A stretch of 64,000 nt of DNA from Fimbriimonadales bacterium (GCA_026418055.1 JAOACB010000004.1:29964-93963), one strand, 5' to 3'. Counted from the stretch's first letter, positions 29,956 to 40,767 are shown. The notes: generated from the sequence alone by a model not told the origin. Program-made: numbers and translations.

Positions 29956-31371
29956 ATGTCCAACGGTCAGTTCGATGCGGATCTCGTCGTGATCGGTGCC
30001 GGCCCCGGCGGCTACGTCGCTGCCATCCGCGCCGCCCAGCTCGGAGCGCAGGTGGTGTGCGTCGAGAAGGAGTACTTGGGCGGCACGTGCCTCAACTGGG
30101 GCTGCATCCCGAGCAAGGCGATGATCGCCCCCGTCGAGCGGCTGAACCACGTGCGCCACGCGGACGCGATGGGCATCGAGCTTCCGGGCGAGCCGAAGTT
30201 CGACTTCGGCAAGATGATGGCCCGCAAGGACAAGATCGTGCAGACCCTGCGCGGCGGCATCGGCAGTCTGTTCAAGAAGAACAAGATCCGGCACGTCGAG
30301 GGGTTCGCGAGGTTCGTCGACCCCCACACCATCGAGGTCGACAAGGACGGTCAGAAGACGCGGCTGACCGCCAAGAGCTTCATCCTGGCGATGGGCTCCT
30401 CCGTCATCCGGCTGAGCATCCCCGGCCTGGAGGGCGGCCGGGAAGAGGGGGTGTGGACCTCGGACGACGCGGTGACCGCGCCGTTCGTGCCCGAGAGCAT
30501 GCTCATCCTGGGCGGAGGCGCCGTGGGATGCGAGTTCTCCTACGTGTTCAACGGCCTCGGCACCAAGGTGACGCTCGTGGAGATGATGCCCACGCTGCTG
30601 CCCCTGATGGACGCCGACCTCGGAACGGAGCTGGGCAGGGTGCTAGGCAAGCAAGGGATCAAGGTGCGCACCGGAGCCACCCTCGAGAGGGCGGAGCGCA
30701 CCGACAAAGGCTGGCGGTGCCACGTCAAGAAGGGCACGGAGACCGAGGTGGTCGAGGTGCAGGTGGTTCTGCTGGGGGTTGGCCGGAAGGCGAACACCGA
30801 GGGCATGGATCTGGAGAAGATCGGCGTCAAGCTCCATCGGCGCGGCGTCGAGGTGGCCGACGACACCCTGCGCACGCACGTGCCGAACATCTTCGCGATC
30901 GGCGACGTCACGGGACGCATCCAGCTGGCGCACGTCGCCTCTGCCGAGGGCATCCTGGCCGCGACGAACGCCGTGACGGGCGCCAACAAGAAGATGGATT
31001 ACAAGTGCGTGCCGAACTGCGTGTACACGGTGCCGGAGGTCGCGTCCGTGGGCCTCACGCAGGCCGAGGCCGAGGCCCAGGGCTACGACGTCGCCGTGGG
31101 CAAGTTCCAGTTCCGGGCTCTGGGCAAGGCCATGGCCACCGGCGACACCGAAGGCTTCGTGAAGGTCGTGGCCGAGAAGAAGTACGGCGAGGTGCTGGGA
31201 GTGCACATGATCGGCTCGCACGTGACCGACATGATCCACGAGGGCGTGGTGGCGCTAAAGCTCGAGGCCACGCTCGAATCGATGGCTGAAACGATCCACG
31301 CCCATCCCACGCTGAGCGAGGCTGTGCTCGAGGCGTTCGAGGACGCCCTGGGCCACGCCATCCACAAGTGA
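29956..31371 (+). CDS. lpdA: Dihydrolipoamide dehydrogenase (E3)
   Basis: A 471-residue FAD-dependent disulfide oxidoreductase that reoxidises lipoyl groups of 2-oxoacid dehydrogenase or glycine cleavage complexes. Seen: the FAD Rossmann motif VVIGAGPGGYVAA, the redox pair Cys45/Cys50 (GGTCLNWGC), the NAD site LILGGGAVGCEF, the second FAD motif FAIGDVTG and the active-site pair His450/Glu455 (HPTLSE). The start is the ATG at 29956 because the N-terminus then matches the family and AGGAGCAGGAG precedes it. No E1/E2 genes are adjacent. It converges on alaS with 4 bp between stops. Confidence 0.94.
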   Translation: MSNGQFDADLVVIGAGPGGYVAAIRAAQLGAQVVCVEKEYLGGTCLNWGCIPSKAMIAPVERLNHVRHADAMGIELPGEPKFDFGKMMARKDKIVQTLRGGIGSLFKKNKIRHVEGFARFVDPHTIEVDKDGQKTRLTAKSFILAMGSSVIRLSIPGLEGGREEGVWTSDDAVTAPFVPESMLILGGGAVGCEFSYVFNGLGTKVTLVEMMPTLLPLMDADLGTELGRVLGKQGIKVRTGATLERAERTDKGWRCHVKKGTETEVVEVQVVLLGVGRKANTEGMDLEKIGVKLHRRGVEVADDTLRTHVPNIFAIGDVTGRIQLAHVASAEGILAATNAVTGANKKMDYKCVPNCVYTVPEVASVGLTQAEAEAQGYDVAVGKFQFRALGKAMATGDTEGFVKVVAEKKYGEVLGVHMIGSHVTDMIHEGVVALKLEATLESMAETIHAHPTLSEAVLEAFEDALGHAIHK

Positions 31372-31375
31372 CGCG

Positions 31376-34156
31376 CTAGGCGCCGACCTGGGCCTTCAGC
31401 ACTTCGGCCGCCTTCTGGAGGGCCTGGTCGGCGGCCTGCGGGTTCCGTCCGCCCGCGGTGGCGAAGTCCGCGCGGCCTCCCCCTCCTCCGCCGGCCACCT
31501 TGGCGACCTCTCGGACGAGGTTGCCGGCGTGGGCCCCGGCCCTCAGCGCGTCGGCGCCGGCCTTGCACACGAACGACACCTTGCCCTCGCCGACCACCGC
31601 CACCACGGCCACGCGCGACGGCCTGCCGTCCACCAGGCGGTCGGCCGCCGCGGCGCCCTCCGCCTGCTCTCCGCCGTCGATGCGTTGCGTGGCGAGCTCC
31701 ACGGACCCCAAGGAGACGACCGAGGCCTGGGAGCCCTGCAGCGACTGGGCTCGCAGGCGCTCCACGCGCCGCCGCTCCTCCCTCAGAGCGTCCAGCGTCT
31801 TCTCCACCGCGGACACGAGCTCGCCGGCGGGCGCCTTGAGCAGCGCGGCGGCCTGCTGGATGGTTCGTTGCTGGCCCAGCACCCAGTCGTAGGCTCGTTC
31901 TCCGGTCAGCGCCTCGATGCGCCGCACTCCGCTGGCCGCCGAGCCCTCCGAAACGATCTTGATGAGGCCGATCTCTCCGGTGCGGCCCACGTGGCAGCCT
32001 CCGCACAGCTCGCGGCTGAACCCCTCCACCTCGACCATCCGCACGCGCTCGCCGTACTTCTCGCCGAACAGCGCCATCGCGCCGCGTGCCCTGGCCTCGG
32101 CCAAGGGCAGGTCCTCGTGCACGCTCACCGGCAGGTCCTCCCACACTTGGCGGTTGGCCAGCCGCTCCACGGCCTCCAGCTCCTCGGGGCTGAGCGCCTG
32201 GCCGTGGGTGAAGTCGAAGCGCAGGTATTCGGGATGCACCAGCGATCCGGCCTGGGCGACGTGCGTGCCCAGAACCGACCGCAGGGCCGCGTGCAGCAGG
32301 TGGGTCGCCGTGTGGTTCCGGGTGATCGCCTTGCGGCGGTCCGCGGGAACTTCGGCCAGCACCTCCCTGCCCAGCATCGCGTCGCTCAGCAACCCGCGGG
32401 CCTCCTCCTCCGGCAGTCCGGTCGCATCGGGCCCGTCCAGCACTTCGACGTCGTGCCAAACGGTGCCGTCGACCTTCCAGGTGCGCAGCACCCCGAGCCT
32501 GAGGCCCTCGGCCGTCATGGTGCCGACATCCGCCACCTGGCCACCGCTCTCGGCGTAGAACGGGGTCTCCTCCAGCGCCACCCGCAGACGACCGTGCACC
32601 CGCGCCTGATCGTCCAAGTCCGCCTCGACCCGGACGATCCGCGAGCGGTGCTCCAGCGACCGGTACCCCACGAAGGTGGAGTCCTTCGGAGCGTCGTGCG
32701 TCGCCAGCGACAGCTTGCGGGCCGCTCCCTCCGCGTAAACGGTCTCCATGCCGTCGGCGGATCGGGACCGCCGTTGCGCCTCGGCCAGGGCGGCCTCGAA
32801 GCCTTCTGAATCCACCGCCACGCCCGCTTCGGCGCAGATCTCCCGCGTGACCTCCAGCGGAAAGCCGTAGGTGTCGTACAGCCGGAACGCGGCCTGGCCG
32901 TCGAGAGTGTCGCCGGGGCGCAGCTCCCGGAGGTGGTCCGCTAGCATCTGCGAGCCCTGCGCGAGCGTGCGGCGGAACAGGCGCTCCTCGCTGAGCAGGG
33001 TTCGCACGATGGTCTCCCTGCGGTCGGTCAGCTCGGGATAGGCGTCGGCCATGGCCTCGGCAACTCCCTCGTACACCCGGTGGAAGAACGGCTCCTCGAA
33101 GCGGAGCACCCTCTGCCCCTTGAGGACCGCCCTACGGATCAGGCGCCGGAGCACGTAGCCTCGGCCCGAGTTGCCCGGCAGGATTCCGTCGGCGATGCAG
33201 AACACCGCGGTGCGGATGTGGTCCGCGATGATGCGCGCGGCGGTGTCCTGTTCGCCTTCGCCTCCCCCGTAGGCGTACGTTCCGCCCGCGGCCTCCTCGA
33301 GCCTGCGGAAGATCGGCTGGAACACGTCCGTGGCGTACACGCTGGCATGCCCAGCCAGCACGGCCGCGGTTCGCTCCAGACCCATCCCCGTGTCGACGCT
33401 CCGGAACGGCAACGGATCCATCCCTTCCTTCTCGTAGCCGTCCGACGGCCGATCGGGGTTGCGCGGGCGCCCGCGCCACTCGTACTGGATGAACACGTCG
33501 TTCCAGATCTCGAGCCACTTGCCGGCCTTCTCGTCCCGCAGGTAGTCCTGGCGGCTGTAGGCTCCGCTGGGCGGCTCGCCGGCGCCGTCGACCCAGTAGA
33601 ACATCTCGGTGTTCGGTCCGCACGGGCCGGGAGGACCGGAGCTGAACGCGCCCGCTGGCCAGTAGTTGGTCTCCTCGCCGAGCCGGAACACGCGGGTCGC
33701 AGGATCGATGCCAGCCTCCCTCAGGTGCGCCGACCAGAGCTCGAACGCCTCGTCGTCCTCCTCGAACACCGTGAACGCCAGACGCCGAGGGTCCAGGCCG
33801 AGCCAATCGGGCGAAGTGAGGAACTCCCACGACAGCGCGATCGCCTCCTCCTTGAAATAGTCGCCGAAGCTGAAGTTGCCCAGCATCTCGAAGAACGTCA
33901 GGTGCGAGTGGTCGCCGACCGAATCGATGTCGCCGGTCCGCACGCACTTCTGCGCCGTCGTCAGGCGTCGGCACGAGGGCTCCGCGGCCCCTCGGAAGAA
34001 CGGCTTGAACTGCACCATGCCGGCCCCGTTGAACAGCAGCGACTCGTCGAGCTTGCCGGTCACGTCGTACGGGATCAGCGAGCCGGAGGGGTAGCGCTGG
34101 TGTCCCTTCGTTTCGAAGAAGCGCAGGTATTTCTCGCGGAGTTCGCGCGCGGTCAT
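31376..34156 (-). CDS. alaS: Alanyl-tRNA synthetase
   Basis: A 926-residue class II synthetase, somewhat longer than the E. coli enzyme. The N-terminal catalytic core has LREKYLRFFETKGH, FNGAGMVQFKPFF, TTAQKCVRTGDID and the motif 3 region GNSGRGYVLRRLIRRA. The editing domain has its zinc ligands in NHTATHLLHAALR and CGGCHVGRTGEIG. The C-Ala domain closes the protein (GGGGGGRADFATAGG). A TACCCT box lies 11 nt before the ATG, so the mRNA leader is very short. It is convergent with lpd. Confidence 0.97.
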   Translation of the reverse strand: MTARELREKYLRFFETKGHQRYPSGSLIPYDVTGKLDESLLFNGAGMVQFKPFFRGAAEPSCRRLTTAQKCVRTGDIDSVGDHSHLTFFEMLGNFSFGDYFKEEAIALSWEFLTSPDWLGLDPRRLAFTVFEEDDEAFELWSAHLREAGIDPATRVFRLGEETNYWPAGAFSSGPPGPCGPNTEMFYWVDGAGEPPSGAYSRQDYLRDEKAGKWLEIWNDVFIQYEWRGRPRNPDRPSDGYEKEGMDPLPFRSVDTGMGLERTAAVLAGHASVYATDVFQPIFRRLEEAAGGTYAYGGGEGEQDTAARIIADHIRTAVFCIADGILPGNSGRGYVLRRLIRRAVLKGQRVLRFEEPFFHRVYEGVAEAMADAYPELTDRRETIVRTLLSEERLFRRTLAQGSQMLADHLRELRPGDTLDGQAAFRLYDTYGFPLEVTREICAEAGVAVDSEGFEAALAEAQRRSRSADGMETVYAEGAARKLSLATHDAPKDSTFVGYRSLEHRSRIVRVEADLDDQARVHGRLRVALEETPFYAESGGQVADVGTMTAEGLRLGVLRTWKVDGTVWHDVEVLDGPDATGLPEEEARGLLSDAMLGREVLAEVPADRRKAITRNHTATHLLHAALRSVLGTHVAQAGSLVHPEYLRFDFTHGQALSPEELEAVERLANRQVWEDLPVSVHEDLPLAEARARGAMALFGEKYGERVRMVEVEGFSRELCGGCHVGRTGEIGLIKIVSEGSAASGVRRIEALTGERAYDWVLGQQRTIQQAAALLKAPAGELVSAVEKTLDALREERRRVERLRAQSLQGSQASVVSLGSVELATQRIDGGEQAEGAAAADRLVDGRPSRVAVVAVVGEGKVSFVCKAGADALRAGAHAGNLVREVAKVAGGGGGGRADFATAGGRNPQAADQALQKAAEVLKAQVGA

Positions 34157-34167
34157 TCCAACCCTGC

Positions 34168-34173
34168 AGGGTA
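34168..34173 (-). promoter_or_regulatory. -10-like TACCCT before alaS
   Basis: Minus strand TACCCT, 11 nt before the ATG, the widest spacing of the series. A leader of about 4-5 nt would result. Confidence 0.4.
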
Positions 34174-34231
34174 CCCGCTCGCTCGGATTCCTCCTGCGGA
34201 CGACACGTTCTCGCGCGAACTAGGGGTTGGG

Positions 34232-34237
34232 TTATAA
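34232..34237 (+). promoter_or_regulatory. Consensus -10 box TATAAT for the ABC ATPase gene
   Basis: A perfect TATAAT 28 bp before the TTG start, followed by the Shine-Dalgarno sequence GAGGGAGGAG (34252-34261). A classical leadered promoter; no good -35 hexamer is seen. Confidence 0.6.
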
Positions 34238-34265
34238 TCCGACCAGCCCCCGAGGGAGGAGTCCG

Positions 34266-35414
<1,149 letters not shown>

Positions 35415-35432
35415 GCCCCTCCCGCCGCCCGG

Positions 35433-35438
35433 TAGAAT
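35433..35438 (+). promoter_or_regulatory. -10 box TAGAAT abutting the DinB-like gene
   Basis: TAGAAT, ggccgg, ATG at 35445; 6-nt spacing, no SD. Leaderless arrangement. Confidence 0.6.
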
Positions 35439-35444
35439 GGCCGG

Positions 35445-35921
35445 ATGGATCCGATCGTGTTCGAGGAGAGCGCCCTCAACGCTCTCCGCCACGCCCGGGA
35501 GCACTTTCTGCGCCATCTCCGCGGCATCACGGAGGAGCAGACCGAGCACAAGCCCTGCCGCGATTGCAAGAGCATCCGCGAGACCGTGGCCCATCTTGTA
35601 GTTGTGGACGTCGCGGCCGCGGAGAGTCTGAGGAAAGGCCAAGCCCCGGACTTCGGGCGGCTCGAGGCGCCGACCGGGTCGCTCGACGAGCTTCTCAGGA
35701 GGCTGATGGAGTCCCACGCGTCGGTGCTGGCGGCGATGGCCGAGGCCCTGAAGAAGTCGGGATCCCACGGAGACGTGTGCGCCTTCGGCGAGTGGTGCCA
35801 CCCTTGCGAGGCCACCTCGCTGCTGGCGTCGGAGGACTACTACCACGCCGGCCAGGTGGCAGCGATCCGCATGGCCACCGATCCCGGCTGGGACTACTAC
35901 CGTTCGGTGTATGGAGATTGA
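35445..35921 (+). CDS. DinB-like putative metal-binding protein
   Basis: A 158-residue, mostly helical protein. KSIRETVAHLVVVD and the C-terminal EDYYHAGQVAAIR resemble the four-helix DinB/YfiT fold, whose three histidines bind a divalent metal; two candidate histidines (in VAHL and YYHAGQ) are visible. Members include thiol transferases and many proteins of unknown role. Two Cys pairs (CRDC, and C..WCHPC) are notable. It overlaps the HAD gene by 11 bp. Confidence 0.6.
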   Translation: MDPIVFEESALNALRHAREHFLRHLRGITEEQTEHKPCRDCKSIRETVAHLVVVDVAAAESLRKGQAPDFGRLEAPTGSLDELLRRLMESHASVLAAMAEALKKSGSHGDVCAFGEWCHPCEATSLLASEDYYHAGQVAAIRMATDPGWDYYRSVYGD

Positions 35922-36678
35922 GCGCTTCGGCCGCGTGCGCGCGGTGTTCTTCGACCTGGACGACACGCTCTGCGGCTACTGGGACGCCGCCAAGACCGGC
36001 CTACGGCGCACCTTCGAGGCGATGCCGTTGCCCGGCCTCGGCACCGAGCAGGCGCTGCTGGAGTGGGCCGCGGCCTTCCGAGAGTTCTGCCCCACCATCA
36101 AGCGCTCGGACTGGTACGCGCTGTACCTGGAGAAAGGGCGCACGACGCGCGCCGAACTGATGCGCCGCACGCTGCTGCGGGTCGGCCTCGACGACCCCGC
36201 TCGCGCCGAGGAGCTGGCGGACCGCTACGGGGCGGAGCGCCGGGCCGCTCTCGCCCTGTTCCCCGGCACCCTGGACGTTCTGAGGGAGGTGGGCGCCCGC
36301 CATCCCATGGGCCTGATCACCAACGGGCCGGCCGACGTGCAGAGGGAGGAGATCCGCGACCTGGGCTTGGAGCCGCTGTTCCAATGGATTCTCATCGAGG
36401 GCGAGCTCGGATACGGCAAGCCCGATCCAAGGGTGTTCCGCCTCGCCGAGCGGCTCAGCGGCTGCGCGCCCGAGGAGATCCTGTTCGTGGGCAACAGCTA
36501 CCGACATGACGTCCGCCCGGCCCAGGCCGCCGGATGGCGGACCGTTTGGGTAAGACGGCCCTCCGACGTGCCCCCCAGCGCGGATCCGTCCGCGAAGCCC
36601 GAGGGCAAGCCGGAGGGAGCGCCGGACGCCGACGCCGAGATCGGCGACCTGCGTGAGCTCCTGACGCTGCTAGCCTAG
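35911..36678 (+). CDS. HAD-superfamily hydrolase
   Basis: A 255-residue phosphatase-type enzyme. Motif I is FFDLDDTLCGYWD (nucleophile and acid/base Asp), motif II LITNGP, motif III Lys in GYGKPDP and motif IV VGNSYRHDV. The cap is helical (C1 type), as in YjjG/phosphoglycolate phosphatase relatives. The substrate is unknown. A Pro/Lys/Glu-rich tail (PSAKPEGKPEGAPDAD) near the C-terminus is unusual. The start ATG lies inside the DinB-like gene. The stop shares bases with the convergent pyrD stop (CTAG). Confidence 0.85.
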   Translation: MEIERFGRVRAVFFDLDDTLCGYWDAAKTGLRRTFEAMPLPGLGTEQALLEWAAAFREFCPTIKRSDWYALYLEKGRTTRAELMRRTLLRVGLDDPARAEELADRYGAERRAALALFPGTLDVLREVGARHPMGLITNGPADVQREEIRDLGLEPLFQWILIEGELGYGKPDPRVFRLAERLSGCAPEEILFVGNSYRHDVRPAQAAGWRTVWVRRPSDVPPSADPSAKPEGKPEGAPDADAEIGDLRELLTLLA

Positions 36679-37709
36679 AGCGCCGCTCCCCGCAGCTCGT
36701 CCAGAGACCGGACTCCCTCGCGATCCATCCGCTCCAGCAGGCCGTGCAGGATGCGGGCCACGGTCTTGGGGCCGCCGTACACCCATCCGGTGTAAAGCTG
36801 CACCAGGTGGGCACCGAGCGCGATCTTGCGCCAGGCGTCGTCCGCGTCGAACACGCCGCCCACGCCGATCAGGGTCAGCCTCCCTTCGGATCCCCTCGCC
36901 AGCCGCGCCAGCGCCGCGTCCGCCAGCGGTTGCAGCGGCTTGCCCGAGAGCCCTCCGTCGATCCCCGGGTTCCTGCCGAGGCCCTCTCGGGACACGGTGG
37001 TGTTCGTGGCGACGATGCCGTCCAAGCCTTCCTGCAGCGCAAGGTCGAGCAAGGCGTCGAGCTGGGCAGGCTCGAGGTCTGGCGCGACCTTCACGAGAAG
37101 CGGTTTGCGCGGTTGCACCCCGCGGATCGCTTGCAGGATGTCGCGAAGCGCCGCCGGGTCCTGCAGGCTGCGCAAACCGGGGGTGTTGGGCGAGGACACG
37201 TTCACGACGAAGTAGGCTCCCCAAGGCGCGAGCATCCTGTAGAGCGCCGCGTATTCGGCGGGCGCCTCCGTCAAGGGCGTTTGCCTGTTCTTGCCCAGGT
37301 TGATGCCGATCGGCACGCGGGGCCACGAGGCCTGCAGGCGCACCCGCATCGCATGCGCTCCGGCGTTGTTGAAGCCCATGCGGTTGATCAGAGCCCTGTC
37401 CTTGGGAAGGCGGTAGAGTCGGGGCCGGGGGTTGCCCGGCTGCGGACGAAGGGTCACCGTGCCGACCTCGACGTGCCCGAAGCCGAGGGCGTCCCACCAA
37501 TCGACCGCCACCGCGTCCTTGTCGAACCCCGCCGCCAAGCCGATCGGGTTCGAGAGGCGAAGTCCCAGAGCCTGCACGGCGAGCCGGCCGTCCTGGGGGG
37601 TGCGGCATTCGAACATGCCCGAGGCGACCCAGCCGAGGGCCAGCTCGTGCGCCGCTTCCGGTGGCAGCAGAAAGGCCAAGGGACGAACCAGCTTCTCGTA
37701 AAGGGGCAC
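36675..37709 (-). CDS. pyrD: Dihydroorotate dehydrogenase, quinone-linked (class 2)
   Basis: A 344-residue FMN enzyme of pyrimidine synthesis. The N-terminal amphipathic helix region (YEKLVRPLAFLLPPEAAH) is the membrane-association part of class 2, so electrons go to the quinone pool. Seen: PIGLAAGFDKD, NRMGFNNAG, GINLGKN, NVSSPNTPGLR with the catalytic Ser, ATNTT and GVGGV. The GTG at 37709 is chosen as start because the family N-terminus begins there and a TACAAT box lies 5 nt upstream. Convergent with the HAD gene, divergent from ruvA. Confidence 0.94.
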   Translation of the reverse strand: MPLYEKLVRPLAFLLPPEAAHELALGWVASGMFECRTPQDGRLAVQALGLRLSNPIGLAAGFDKDAVAVDWWDALGFGHVEVGTVTLRPQPGNPRPRLYRLPKDRALINRMGFNNAGAHAMRVRLQASWPRVPIGINLGKNRQTPLTEAPAEYAALYRMLAPWGAYFVVNVSSPNTPGLRSLQDPAALRDILQAIRGVQPRKPLLVKVAPDLEPAQLDALLDLALQEGLDGIVATNTTVSREGLGRNPGIDGGLSGKPLQPLADAALARLARGSEGRLTLIGVGGVFDADDAWRKIALGAHLVQLYTGWVYGGPKTVARILHGLLERMDREGVRSLDELRGAAL

Positions 37710-37714
37710 GGTCC

Positions 37715-37720
37715 ATTGTA
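37715..37720 (-). promoter_or_regulatory. -10 box TACAAT abutting pyrD
   Basis: Minus strand TACAAT, ggacc, GTG at 37709. It decides the GTG start and implies a leaderless mRNA. Confidence 0.6.
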
Positions 37721-37750
37721 GACCGTTCGAAGAATCTGGTAGACGCAGGG

Positions 37751-37756
37751 TAACCT
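37751..37756 (+). promoter_or_regulatory. -10 box TAACCT abutting ruvA
   Basis: TAACCT, gtctcc, GTG at 37763; 6-nt spacing, no SD. The box is only 30 bp from the divergent pyrD box. Confidence 0.55.
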
Positions 37757-37762
37757 GTCTCC

Positions 37763-38356
37763 GTGATCGCACGGCTCCGCGGGGAGTTGCTCGAGGTTGC
37801 GGACGGGTCGGTGGTGGTGGAGGCCGGCGGAGTGGGCTACCAGGTGCTCGTGCCGGAGTCCGTGCTGGCGGGCCTGCCGCCCGTCGGCGAGGCCGTCGAC
37901 CTTCACATCCGGCAGGTGTTCCGCGAGGACGGCGTCTCGCTGTACGGCTTCTCCGCTCCGTTCCAGCGAAGGCTGTTCGACCTGCTGCTCGAGGTGAAGG
38001 GTTGCGGGCCCAAGATCGGGCTGGCGCTCCTCGGGTTGCTCGGCGAGGACGCGGTGGTCGGCGCGATCCAAGCTCAAGACGTCCGGGCGCTGTGCCGCGC
38101 GCCAGGGGTGGGCGCCAAGCTGGCGGAGCGCATCGTGCTGGAGCTGCGGGACAAGGTGCAGCACGAGGCCCTCGTCCGAAGATCCGAGGCGGTCGCACGG
38201 CGGGGCGCCGCCCGCGCCGACGACGACCTCGTGCTGGCGCTGCTCGAGCTGGGGTATCGACGAGCGGAGGCTGAGGACGCCGCGGCGCACGCCCGCTCGC
38301 AGTCGGATGTGCTCGAGGAGCAGCTGAAGATCGCCGTCAGGAGCCTGTCCCGATGA
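37763..38356 (+). CDS. ruvA: Holliday junction DNA helicase subunit RuvA
   Basis: A 197-residue protein that recognises four-way junctions and loads RuvB. The N-terminal OB fold ([21 protein letters not shown]) and [11 protein letters not shown] are typical. Two helix-hairpin-helix motifs follow ([14 protein letters not shown] and [18 protein letters not shown]), then the C-terminal RuvB-binding domain ([11 protein letters not shown]). The GTG start follows an abutting -10 box. The stop overlaps the ruvB ATG. No ruvC is adjacent. Confidence 0.95.
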   Translation: MIARLRGELLEVADGSVVVEAGGVGYQVLVPESVLAGLPPVGEAVDLHIRQVFREDGVSLYGFSAPFQRRLFDLLLEVKGCGPKIGLALLGLLGEDAVVGAIQAQDVRALCRAPGVGAKLAERIVLELRDKVQHEALVRRSEAVARRGAARADDDLVLALLELGYRRAEAEDAAAHARSQSDVLEEQLKIAVRSLSR

Positions 38357-39384
38357 ACCGCAACGCCGAACTGCAGCCGGACCCTCAGCCGGGCGAACCG
38401 CCGATCGAGCAGTCGCTGCGGCCCCGGCGCCTGCACGAGTTCATCGGCCAGCAGCGGCTCAAGGACAACCTCGGCGTGTTCCTCGAAGCCGCGCGCCAGA
38501 GGCGCGAGGCTCTGGACCACCTGCTGCTGTACGGTCCGCCAGGATTGGGCAAAACCACGATCGCCCACATCGTGGCCAACGAGCTGGGGGCGACCCTCCA
38601 CGTGACGAGCGGCCCGGCCATCGAGCGTCCGGGCGACCTGGTGGGCATCCTGACCAACCTCGAGGACGGCGCGGTGCTGTTCATCGACGAGATCCACCGC
38701 CTCAGCCGGCCCGTCGAGGAGATCCTGTATCCAGCGATGGAGGATCGCAAGGTCGACATCCTGATCGGCAAGGGTCCCGCGGCGCGCTCCATCCGACTGG
38801 ACGTTCCGGCGTTCACCGTGGTCGGAGCCACCACGAGACAGGGTTTGCTCACCGGCCCGTTGCGCGATCGGTTCGGCATCGTGCTCCACTTCGGCTACTA
38901 CGCTCCGGAGGCGCTGCTGGCGATCCTTCAGCGCTCCTCCGCCATCCTTGGCTACGCGATCGACGCCGAAGGCGCTCAGGAGATCGCCCGACGCTCGAGA
39001 GGCACCCCGCGCATCGCGAACCGGTTGCTGCGCCGCGTGCGGGACTTCGCCCAGGTGGCGGGCTCGGAGACCATCACGCTCGAGATCGCCCGGCGAGCCC
39101 TGGAGGCTCTGGAGGTGGACCACCTCGGCTTGGACCGAGTGGACCGCACCCTGCTGGAGACCATGATCCGCAAGTACGGCGGGGGGCCCGTCGGCCTGGA
39201 CACCCTCGCCGCCAGCACCGGCGAGGACGCCGGAACGATCGAGGACGTCTACGAACCGTACCTCCTGCAACAGGGACTCATCCAGCGGACGCCGCGAGGG
39301 CGCTGCGCCACGGCGCAGGCCTACCGGCATCTCGGTCTGCCGGAGCCGCGCCGGTCCGAGGGGCCGGCGCTGTTCGACGAGTGA
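38353..39384 (+). CDS. ruvB: Holliday junction branch-migration ATPase RuvB
   Basis: A 343-residue AAA+ motor that drives branch migration with RuvA. Seen: [12 protein letters not shown], Walker [10 protein letters not shown], Walker B FIDEIHRL, sensor 1 [18 protein letters not shown], the arginine finger region [20 protein letters not shown] and the C-terminal winged helix ([17 protein letters not shown]). Length normal. Translated with ruvA through an ATGA overlap; it converges with the next gene 3 bp away. Confidence 0.97.
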   Translation: MNRNAELQPDPQPGEPPIEQSLRPRRLHEFIGQQRLKDNLGVFLEAARQRREALDHLLLYGPPGLGKTTIAHIVANELGATLHVTSGPAIERPGDLVGILTNLEDGAVLFIDEIHRLSRPVEEILYPAMEDRKVDILIGKGPAARSIRLDVPAFTVVGATTRQGLLTGPLRDRFGIVLHFGYYAPEALLAILQRSSAILGYAIDAEGAQEIARRSRGTPRIANRLLRRVRDFAQVAGSETITLEIARRALEALEVDHLGLDRVDRTLLETMIRKYGGGPVGLDTLAASTGEDAGTIEDVYEPYLLQQGLIQRTPRGRCATAQAYRHLGLPEPRRSEGPALFDE

Positions 39385-39387
39385 GCC

Positions 39388-40767
39388 TCAGTCGATGCGC
39401 AACAGACCCTCGTAGGCCTCCCTCGCGTAATCCTTGTCCGACGGATCCAGTTCGTCGAACGGGATCGGTCGGTCCTGCGGACGCAGCCCCTTCTGGTTGA
39501 TCCGGTTCATCAGGCTCCAGTCGCGCTGGGGTCGATCGGGCTCTTGGGCATGCAGGTCGTAGCGGGTCAGATCGATCACCCTCCAGGGGGTGCGCTCGGT
39601 CCAGTCCCGCAGGATCGCTAGGCGCAGGCGGCGATCCATGTGCCAGCGGATCTCGAGCTCGGCGTCCGAGCCGAACACGCCGGTTCCCCGCTGGACGAAG
39701 CGATACACCAGGCTCGCGTTGTCGGGATGTTCTCTGCGGAACGCCTCGGCGAACTCGCCCATGGGCACCACGCGCAGGTCGTCCCATTGGCCGATCGCCT
39801 CCCGAAGGAAACGCTCGAACTCGGGGGTCCGGTCGCCGAACTGCTCGATCAGGGAAACCTCCCAAGCCAGCGTGCACCAGCCGAAGCCGTTGAGCCGGTA
39901 CCCGCGGTCGTAGTGGGTGGAGGCGGTCTCCATCATCTGGAACAGCCCTTGGGCGATCGGCATGTTGCCTTGGTAGAGAGCCTCGATCGGTCCGATGCCC
40001 AGCCGGCTGTTGTAGCCTGGACCGGTTCCCGCGCGGCGCGCCGCCAGGAAGTCGACCGTCCAACCGTCCAGGTTCAGGCAGTCGACCTGGTCCGCCCTCC
40101 CCTGCGCGGGCTTCAGCGCGTGTTCCGACGAGGGGTAGTAGGGGTAGGCGATCGAGCCGTCGCTGTCCCCAAGGTCGATCGCGTGCTGGCTCCACATGTG
40201 CCCCTGGCAGGCGCGGACGCCGTGCCGCTCGGACAGGGTCCGTTGGTTGGCGGCGGACAGGAACCCTGCGATCACGAACCGAGGCCGGTAGGCCCCGCCG
40301 ACCCAGTCCGAGAGCGTTGCCAGCCCGTCGGCGACGTCGCGATCGACCTCCTCGCGCGTGTTGTGCATGTTGGCGAAGAAGCCTCCGACGGTCAGGGTGG
40401 GCTCGTCGCCGCGCTCGGCGTGGCACTGCAGCGCGTAGTCTCGGATGGCTCGGTAGTTGTCGCGCGGATCCGTCAGCGCGAGCGGGCTGAACCCCCAGCC
40501 CACCTTCGCCGAGGGCACGGCCCGGGCGATCGCCTCTCGGAGACGGCGCACGGCATCCAGCGTGTGCCATTGGCTCTCGTCCGCACCGAGGTTCCTGCCC
40601 TTGCCGGCTTCGATCTGGTTGACGCGTACGAGCAGGTTGATCGTCAGGAACCTTCCGCCGGTCACGCCTTTCGCCGGTTGGGGCTTGGATTGCGCCTGGG
40701 CGTTGGGCGCCAGCCGACCCCCCAATCCGAGCGTCAGAGCGTGGCGGAAGAACTCCCTGCGGTTCAT
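39388..40767 (-). CDS. Exported protein of unknown function (possible DUF3863/DUF3864 type)
   Basis: A 459-residue exported protein. The N-terminus MNRREFFRHALTLGLGG is twin-arginine-like, with cleavage near NAQAQS. The mature part starts with FLTINLLVRVNQIE and contains HTLDAVRRLREAIARAVP, NYRAIRDYALQCHAERGDE, GHMWSQHAIDLGDSDGS and YDRGYRLNGFGWCTLAWEVS. It recalls proteins annotated DUF3863/DUF3864 in carbohydrate loci, perhaps a TIM-barrel glycoside-acting enzyme; that is recollection, not verified. It overlaps the rhamnosidase gene by 4 bp, supporting a role in rhamnoside use. Confidence 0.55.
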   Translation of the reverse strand: MNRREFFRHALTLGLGGRLAPNAQAQSKPQPAKGVTGGRFLTINLLVRVNQIEAGKGRNLGADESQWHTLDAVRRLREAIARAVPSAKVGWGFSPLALTDPRDNYRAIRDYALQCHAERGDEPTLTVGGFFANMHNTREEVDRDVADGLATLSDWVGGAYRPRFVIAGFLSAANQRTLSERHGVRACQGHMWSQHAIDLGDSDGSIAYPYYPSSEHALKPAQGRADQVDCLNLDGWTVDFLAARRAGTGPGYNSRLGIGPIEALYQGNMPIAQGLFQMMETASTHYDRGYRLNGFGWCTLAWEVSLIEQFGDRTPEFERFLREAIGQWDDLRVVPMGEFAEAFRREHPDNASLVYRFVQRGTGVFGSDAELEIRWHMDRRLRLAILRDWTERTPWRVIDLTRYDLHAQEPDRPQRDWSLMNRINQKGLRPQDRPIPFDELDPSDKDYAREAYEGLLRID

